Shown: positions 58,852-64,000 of the stretch, one piece after another
Layout: each line of letters starts with the position of its first letter
Numbering within the stretch: the stretch's first letter is position 1
Assembly: GCA_001630475.1 (NCBI GenBank)
Contig: KV419405.1
Span: 367,769 to 431,768 of the forward strand
DNA from: Sistotremastrum niveocremeum HHB9708
Lineage: Eukaryota; Basidiomycota; Agaricomycetes; Sistotremastrales; Sistotremastraceae
Length of the DNA stretch: 64,000 nucleotides
Direction of reading: 5' to 3'
The notes under the pieces: model-generated
Database searches by the model: none
Told to the model about the DNA's origin: nothing
Seen by the model: only the letters and a program-made list of their open reading frames with translations
Program-made: the position numbers and the translations under genes

Positions 58852-59103
58852 TCAGCAGATGGCTTTCCAGTCGGTTTCCAGTTGACTCCTCAAGGCGGTA
58901 ACGATGGGCTGAATAGAAGGGGTCGAGAGAGCGAGCATCGGAAGCACGTCGGACTTCGGCACTCTCGCTTCCTCGCTTCCGTCTCTACTAGCGCCCGTAG
59001 TAACCATCTTCTCATTGTCCTCAGAGCTCTTCTCAGACGACGCCTGTAGCGACGGGAAAAAAATCAGACAAAATTTACTATACTGACAGCATAATAAAGA
59101 CAA
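58852..59103 (-). CDS. Conserved short ORF in the duplication, right copy (doubtful)
   Basis: Partner of 34435-34650: an 83-codon frame with SLQASSEKSSEDNEKMVTTG and ALSTPSIQPIVTALRSQLE. It differs at its start and end from the left copy through small indels, which argues against strong constraint. It may be an exon, since an AG acceptor precedes ASSEK. Confidence 0.22.
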   Translation of the reverse strand: MSLLCCQYSKFCLIFFPSLQASSEKSSEDNEKMVTTGASRDGSEEARVPKSDVLPMLALSTPSIQPIVTALRSQLETDWKAIC

Positions 59104-59666
59104 TTAGTCTATTTTCGCGCGGGGTTTTCGGGTCCGGCAACTCATCCGTCGACGTAGTGTACCGGTCCATGTATACGGTATACTCGAGTATACAGTAAAT
59201 GTCTGCATGAAGCCGACAATGTTGAAAGATTGTCACAACGTGGCCAAACGTTGATCACAAAAATTCATCAAGCTCATCCGATTCTCATCTGCCTCAGTCC
59301 TCACAAAGAGAAACATCCCAGACAGACTACGAATGAGCTCAACGAGTTGATGACATTGTCACCGACTTGGATCGCTCAACCAACACAACATCGGTGGCGA
59401 GCCGATGATGCAAAGGAAGAGAGACGGTGGCGATATACCATAACCCTTCGCCAGAGGGGCAGGTACGTGCCAGGCTTGACTTATAATCCGAGGTAGCCAA
59501 CCCCAAAGAATAAGTCTCGCCTCCCAATCCAACGCACCTTCGATCTGAAACATAGTATATCAGTGACGTCGTTCCAGCCTCGGGCGTCCCCTCCTCTGGA
59601 CCGACGAACCCTCCCACTTCGACAAACGAAGCAGGAGGCAAATGCTTATAAAATGAAGAACTCACT

Positions 59667-60203
59667 TTATCGCCAGGCACTTCTTGAAGCGAGGTGTTCC
59701 GCCAACATAGCCTTGCGCGCCCTTGTGGGAAAGGGAACGTACTTGACCTGGGTATATTCGGCGAAACGAACCGTCTTCTTGACCTTCTTGACTTCAGCGA
59801 GGACGCTCACTGATAAGGTCTTCGAATCCGGTACCTCGTCGGCCCAGCGAAAGCTCTTCTTGACATTGGCCACGGGAGTCTTGACAGTGACCTTGGCCCG
59901 CGGTGTCTCACAAGTGTCTGAGACAGAAGTGAGACACAGCGGGTCTGACTTCTTGACAGTGAACAGGCAACGCTGAACACCAGCCAGAATCGCATTACTC
60001 TCAACCCGAACTCTAGGAATCCTAGAAGTCGGATTGGGAGCATGCGCGGGATTGAGGGAGAGGGAGGGTGTCGCGGCCGTCGTGGAGGAAGTCGACGAGC
60101 GAGAAGCATCTGCGACAAGCTTGGCCGCCTTGGATGTCCTAATCGCTCGGAGTCCTATCCGTCCGGTGATGTTGGATGCAGAGGCAGCGATGCGTGCGAA
60201 CAT
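59667..60203 (-). CDS. Small basic protein with RVxF-like motif, right copy
   Basis: Intact 178-residue frame, partner of 33304-33837. Start ATG at 60203 (MFARIAASASNITGRIGLRA, import-like leader). The centre differs by small in-frame indels (a Leu-Lys loss near residue 41, two residues gained near residue 115). The motifs KKSFRWADEVPDS and KKTVRFAEYTQVKYVPFP are kept, as is the tail PFPTRARKAMLAEHLA. Differences between copies keep the frame and cluster outside the two motifs, suggesting selection on the protein. No known domain otherwise. Confidence 0.6.
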   Translation of the reverse strand: MFARIAASASNITGRIGLRAIRTSKAAKLVADASRSSTSSTTAATPSLSLNPAHAPNPTSRIPRVRVESNAILAGVQRCLFTVKKSDPLCLTSVSDTCETPRAKVTVKTPVANVKKSFRWADEVPDSKTLSVSVLAEVKKVKKTVRFAEYTQVKYVPFPTRARKAMLAEHLASRSAWR

Positions 60204-60715
60204 GGTTGAAAATCGAGTGATTGGGTGAAGTGGTGAATGTGGTAGTTGATACCGGCGTTTACACTGGGTGTGAACGTAGGAAACAGGAGCAGTAGCAGAG
60301 TCGGCTGGTTCATATATTCGAACATCTATTTGTTCGTCGCAAATATTCTTGAGACATGTAGTGTAGCTCGCGAGGTAGCTCGAAAAGGAAATGATCGATA
60401 GCCCAATTGGGTTCGCCTCCAGCCGGAGCCATTAATATGCTGATGCCATAGTACACGCTGAGCCTTCGGTGAGACCTCGAGTTCGAATTATAGCAGATGT
60501 CGTGGACGTGGTCGAGAAGAAGCGACACGCTGCAAGCGCTCGGGCGGCAATCTCGGCAATGGAACTTCTGCCCCTTTTGAGTCTTTCGGAAGCAAAAGTT
60601 TACTCTCAGGGACAGCGCGCGCGCACCTCAAAAATACAATAAAACACGAACTAAATAAATACAGCTTCTGCACATATTTGAAAGTAACCCAGCATACGAG
60701 ACCCCGTCACCGCCC

Positions 60716-61911
60716 TCAGGTGCAGGATAGGGTACCAATATATACCCCATTATAAGGCCCCAAATGATCCAGTATATCCGATTCCAGGATGTTCGGTACT
60801 GAAGCGATGGTACACTGCGAGTCAGTCGCATCATCGTCACCTGACATGGGTAATTCGTCAATTTGAGACTTTCATTTGGATTGAATAGCACGTACCGGGA
60901 CATGATACCCAATCCAAAGCCGAATCTGTAACGATGTGGACCTCTCCGTGGGGATGTTGGAAGCCCAAGAACCGTCCAGGAACGATAGGGATAGGATCAA
61001 GAACGTTGTTGATATGCGTCACATCTGAGATATGCGAATCAACCCAGGAAGCAAATGCTGGATTGCCGACCTGTAGCCGACTGTGAGTAAAGGTAAGATC
61101 ACGAAGAAGCAGGAAACTTACGCGAGGCAATCCGAACGCGACCAATTTTATCGCGATATTCGAGGGAAGATTGACTTTCATGAATACCGCGTCTAACAAT
61201 GCCAATGCTCCACCAAGCGAATGTCCAACCTGATCAAAGATTCACGATCAGACGGGACACGAAAGCTGTTTCGCAGAAAATGGATTACCAATGTGACGCT
61301 CGTCGCGCCCTTCTGCTTAATGATCGTCTTGACAGTAGACAATATCGAAGATGCAGTCAAAGCGTGTTCGTTGGCAAATCCAGCGTGGACTTCGATGCTG
61401 CTTGACATGCCGGGGAATAATGAAGGGTTAAGAGTCGTCATTAGGATGTCAACATCCGTAAGGAGACTCAAGCTGTATGTGGAATTGTTTCGACAATGAG
61501 AGACGGCAGATGAAGGATAAAATATCCCTACAATTGCGTAGGGTCGGTTCCCTGATGCGCTACGACGACGCTCCTTGTCTTCGGCTCATACCCGACGAAA
61601 ACTTCAGCTCAGGTTAGCATTGAATCCGCGTGCGAGTAGACAAACTCACAAAACTGAACGATATTCCCGTCTCCTCCAACAAGATACGGTATAAAATCAG
61701 AGTTGGCCTCGCAAGCTTGTCCACAGAACCAGCCCGCAGTCAAGAGGGGGTTGCAGTACGCTGCTCGGGCGAATTGAGCGTATGGAGTGTACGTTGAGAT
61801 TTGAGACGATGAGAGTGTCGTCACGGATCTGGATTGGTGGGCGATCGGGGATACCGGTGTCGCTTGAACGGATGCCACGGAGAGCAAAGAGAACAGAATG
61901 GTCGTCCACAT
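60716..61911 (-). CDS. Secreted class 3 lipase
   Basis: Alpha/beta-hydrolase triacylglycerol lipase or feruloyl-esterase-like enzyme. Start ATG at 61911, chosen because it opens a signal peptide (MWTTILFSLLSVASVQATPV); an upstream in-frame Met at 61962 lacks that property. Then ISTYTPYAQFARAAYCNPL, YEPKTRSVVVAHQGTDPTQL, VHAGFANEHALTASSILSTV, and the nucleophile elbow GHSLGGALALLDAVF with the catalytic Ser. Next LVAFGLPRVGNPAFASWVD, the Asp region NNVLDPIPIVPG, and the His region FQHPHGEVHIV. After WVSCPG an intron leads to the last exon GDDDATDSQCTIASVPNILE SDILDHLGPYNGVYIGTLSC T, TGA at 60716-60718. The paired Cys near the end is typical. About six exons, intact. The last exon lies inside the inverted duplication. 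Confidence 0.9.
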
Positions 61912-61970
61912 CCTTTGGAGGCAACAAGAGGTTTGAAGCACCTGCTGAACACTCTGTCGCACCTAGACTT

Positions 61971-61980
61971 GATTATAAAG
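61971..61980 (-). promoter_or_regulatory. TATA-like box of the lipase gene
   Basis: On the minus strand this reads CTTTATAATC, about 60 nt upstream of the chosen ATG at 61911 and just upstream of the alternative ATG at 61962. Its position favours transcription starting near 61940 and therefore the downstream start. Confidence 0.5.
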
Positions 61981-64000
61981 GCTTCGTCTTGTGCAGTTTG
62001 GGCGGTTGAAATCACAGGGATCTGGTGGCTTCACCAATGCCGCCTAGCAACACACACTGGTACCAGCAGAGAAGAGACCTCTAGAGCGGATATGAAAGCT
62101 ATAGAACGGGTATGGGACCATCATAACCGGACATGGACCACAAAGAGGAGCAATATTCCAGACGGAGCAAACTCAAGCAGTAGCAATTGAGTTACAGGAA
62201 TATAAGGGTGCCCGAAACTGCATCATCTGACCCGGAACGCCAGGTTTAGAAACCAAAAAGTGACAAAGGTCCGAGCATCCAGCAGAGCACACATGGGCAT
62301 CGAGCAAGATATACATAGTCCCGAGGTCATTTGACGGACTCTCCATATCCAGCGAATTCAGATCCTTGATCTAAGCAGACGAATGGAGGATCGGACCCGA
62401 CCGAACGACAATAGATGAAGATGATGCCAGTGATGCCATTGGGCGATGAAAGAGAAACGGGAGACGGTTATGAAACAACCGACGCCTTCACAGGATCAAT
62501 TACAAGAGTCGAAGGCTCGAGGGTCGGCTTTCAAGTCCCCTGACTCGTCGTGAATTCAGTTTGGCGTTGAGTAGCGCATGGTTGCTCCTTCTTTGAGAGA
62601 GCGAACAAAGAGAACCAAATAATTATCCTCCGAAAATACAAAAGCGCCCAAAAAGTGCCGGCACTCGCTGATGGCTGACAGGGTCGAAATTAAGGCTTTA
62701 TGAACTTATGAACATTTAGACATGATCATTTCAAGATAGAGCGGATGAGATAGGTGCTGATCTGATGTGAGTTGTAGTAAAAGAATCATGTGTATGAATA
62801 TGATATTGCCTATTAATTTATTAGTGGCGCCATGGGCAACGGACGTATTACATGTCATTTGCTTCTCTGTGAATCGAAGTGATGGGAGTGATGGGAGAAT
62901 GTCCTCTACGACGCATCTTTCTGTCCCAAAATGCTGAGTCAAGTCATGCTGGAATTGACAGTCCGGGTGCGGAGATAACTGGGAGAAGTTCTCCCCACAA
63001 GCAAAGGGGATGTTTAGCAGTCATGTCCGCACACCGAGCCCTGCAGTCGACATTGCGCAAGAAGGAGTATTATAGTGTTGTATCACATCGCGCGTTCGAT
63101 GCTTCATCGTCCTCTCACAAAGCACCGACACTATATGGGCTGTGCCTTTGTCGGCGACGAAAATGACAACTGGATATCAAAGTGAGAGGAAACCCCAGCC
63201 TGAGCACGTGCCGAATCAAGTACCGGTAACTTTCGAGTCACTGAATGCGGAGGTGAGCTTGGCTTGGTCGGTGGATTGCCCGAGGCGAAACTGGATGTGG
63301 CGAGAGTGATATTAGAGACCCCGACACGACTCAGCGTGATCTGTCGGTAGCGCACCTTGTACGTATTTCTCTTCACAGAAAGAGTTTTCGCCGTGAGCTC
63401 TGGTCGGTGTGGATGTTGCTATACCTTACCGAGTTCTTTCGCTTCTCCCAGGATATAATGATGGTAAGAAAGAGAGAAATAATAATTTCGGTGCACATTG
63501 TATGTAGAAGACTCACAATAATGGCCTTTGCGGATCCAGTTTCTCCCATATCCTGAATGATGCCCTGCCAGTGGGCATCATGCCGCATCACAGTAACTGG
63601 AGTGTTTCACAACAGCCTCGTTGATGCATCGAACATTCAGGATCTCGCTGACTGCTTGCATGCATCGTATCCGAACAAGTCAGCCACACCTTTTCTGGAG
63701 CACTATCAGAAATATTCTCGAGGAGACTGGATGCTGGACTGGGACTCGGATATCGGATATCGGACACGGAGACCAGTACGGTCGCCCTCGAGTCTGTAGT
63801 AGACTTTGCCCGATTTTTTTTCCCGAGCTCAGTCTTCGACTTCGATTCCCAGGCCGGTTTCCCCGAGGCCAATCCTCAGGTTCAATTTTTGCGATCCCAA
63901 GATCTTCGATCGTAGGTAAGTACGCGTAGGTAAGATCCGGCAACAAAGGGTTACGTACTACAGTAGTTGTATTCGCCATGCAGCAAAACTGTACGACTTC
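61981..64000. other. Right end, no firm gene; possible partial gene on minus strand
   Basis: About 2 kb without a gene I can support. Between about 63131 and 63979 several minus-strand frames could be exons of one gene (start candidate at 63979, MANTTTVVRNPLLPDLTYAY; later frames near 63588-63872, 63373-63591 and 63131-63376), with AG/GT signals between them, but I recognise no domain and the frames do not join uniquely. The stretch 61981-63130 holds nothing I can name. Confidence 0.25.

Larger units (their letters stand above)
56465..60850. repeat. Right arm of large inverted segmental duplication
   Basis: Reverse-complement partner of 32635-37023; arm lengths agree to within about 15 bp. 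It contains the intact CGI121 gene, the tandem A/B array, a near-identical non-coding stretch (about 58850-59300), the second copy of the small basic protein gene and the last exon of the intact lipase gene. Because the flanking genes are whole here and broken on the left, this is probably the source copy. The interval 55871-56464 before it shows nothing I can name. Confidence 0.9.

Overview
This window looks like nuclear DNA of a filamentous basidiomycete, most likely an Agaricomycete. Genes are closely packed on both strands and split by many short introns (about 45-75 nt, GT-AG). The gene content also fits: tandem cytochrome P450s, FAD oxidases of the berberine-bridge type, a Git3-like receptor, F-box proteins, an Rds1-like ferritin-fold protein, a delta-8 sphingolipid desaturase and a GPI-anchored mannoprotein. 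All gene models are my own reading of splice sites and conserved motifs; species and expression cannot be told from the sequence.

Left third (1-28.7 kb): a mostly conserved housekeeping block with P450s inserted. Two related P450s lie on + (the first cut by the window edge), then a glucose-receptor-like GPCR (-), the mitochondrial glycine carrier HEM25 (+), a mitochondrial acyl-CoA dehydrogenase (-), tRNA-Leu(CAG), a small unrecognised gene (-), phosphomannose isomerase (+), two more P450s (-), SEC63 (+), a secreted mannoprotein (+), eIF5B (-) and a SAM methyltransferase (+). In all four P450 genes the AGxDT oxygen-activation motif sits alone on a 14-nt micro-exon.

Right part (28.7-64 kb): accessory in character and shaped by duplication. 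A tandem, hairpin-containing repeat family occurs at 29.45-30.18 kb and again at 55.14-55.87 kb. An F-box gene (-) follows the first copy. Then comes one arm of a large inverted duplication (about 32.64-37.02 kb), whose partner lies at about 56.47-60.85 kb in opposite orientation. The right arm carries an intact KEOPS subunit gene (CGI121) and the 3' end of an intact secreted lipase gene. The left arm carries a CGI121 copy with a 4-nt loss after codon 2 and only the last exon of the lipase, so the right arm looks parental. Each arm also holds an intact ORF for a small basic protein with an RVxF-like motif and a tandem array of alternating units of about 177 and 270 bp.

The 19.4 kb between the arms holds Rds1-like, FAD oxidase 1, an F-box/LRR-like gene, an S9 peptidase, Rab escort protein, FAD oxidase 2 and the sphingolipid desaturase. 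Recombination between the arms would invert this whole segment. I found no convincing intact mobile element, virus-like element or CRISPR array.
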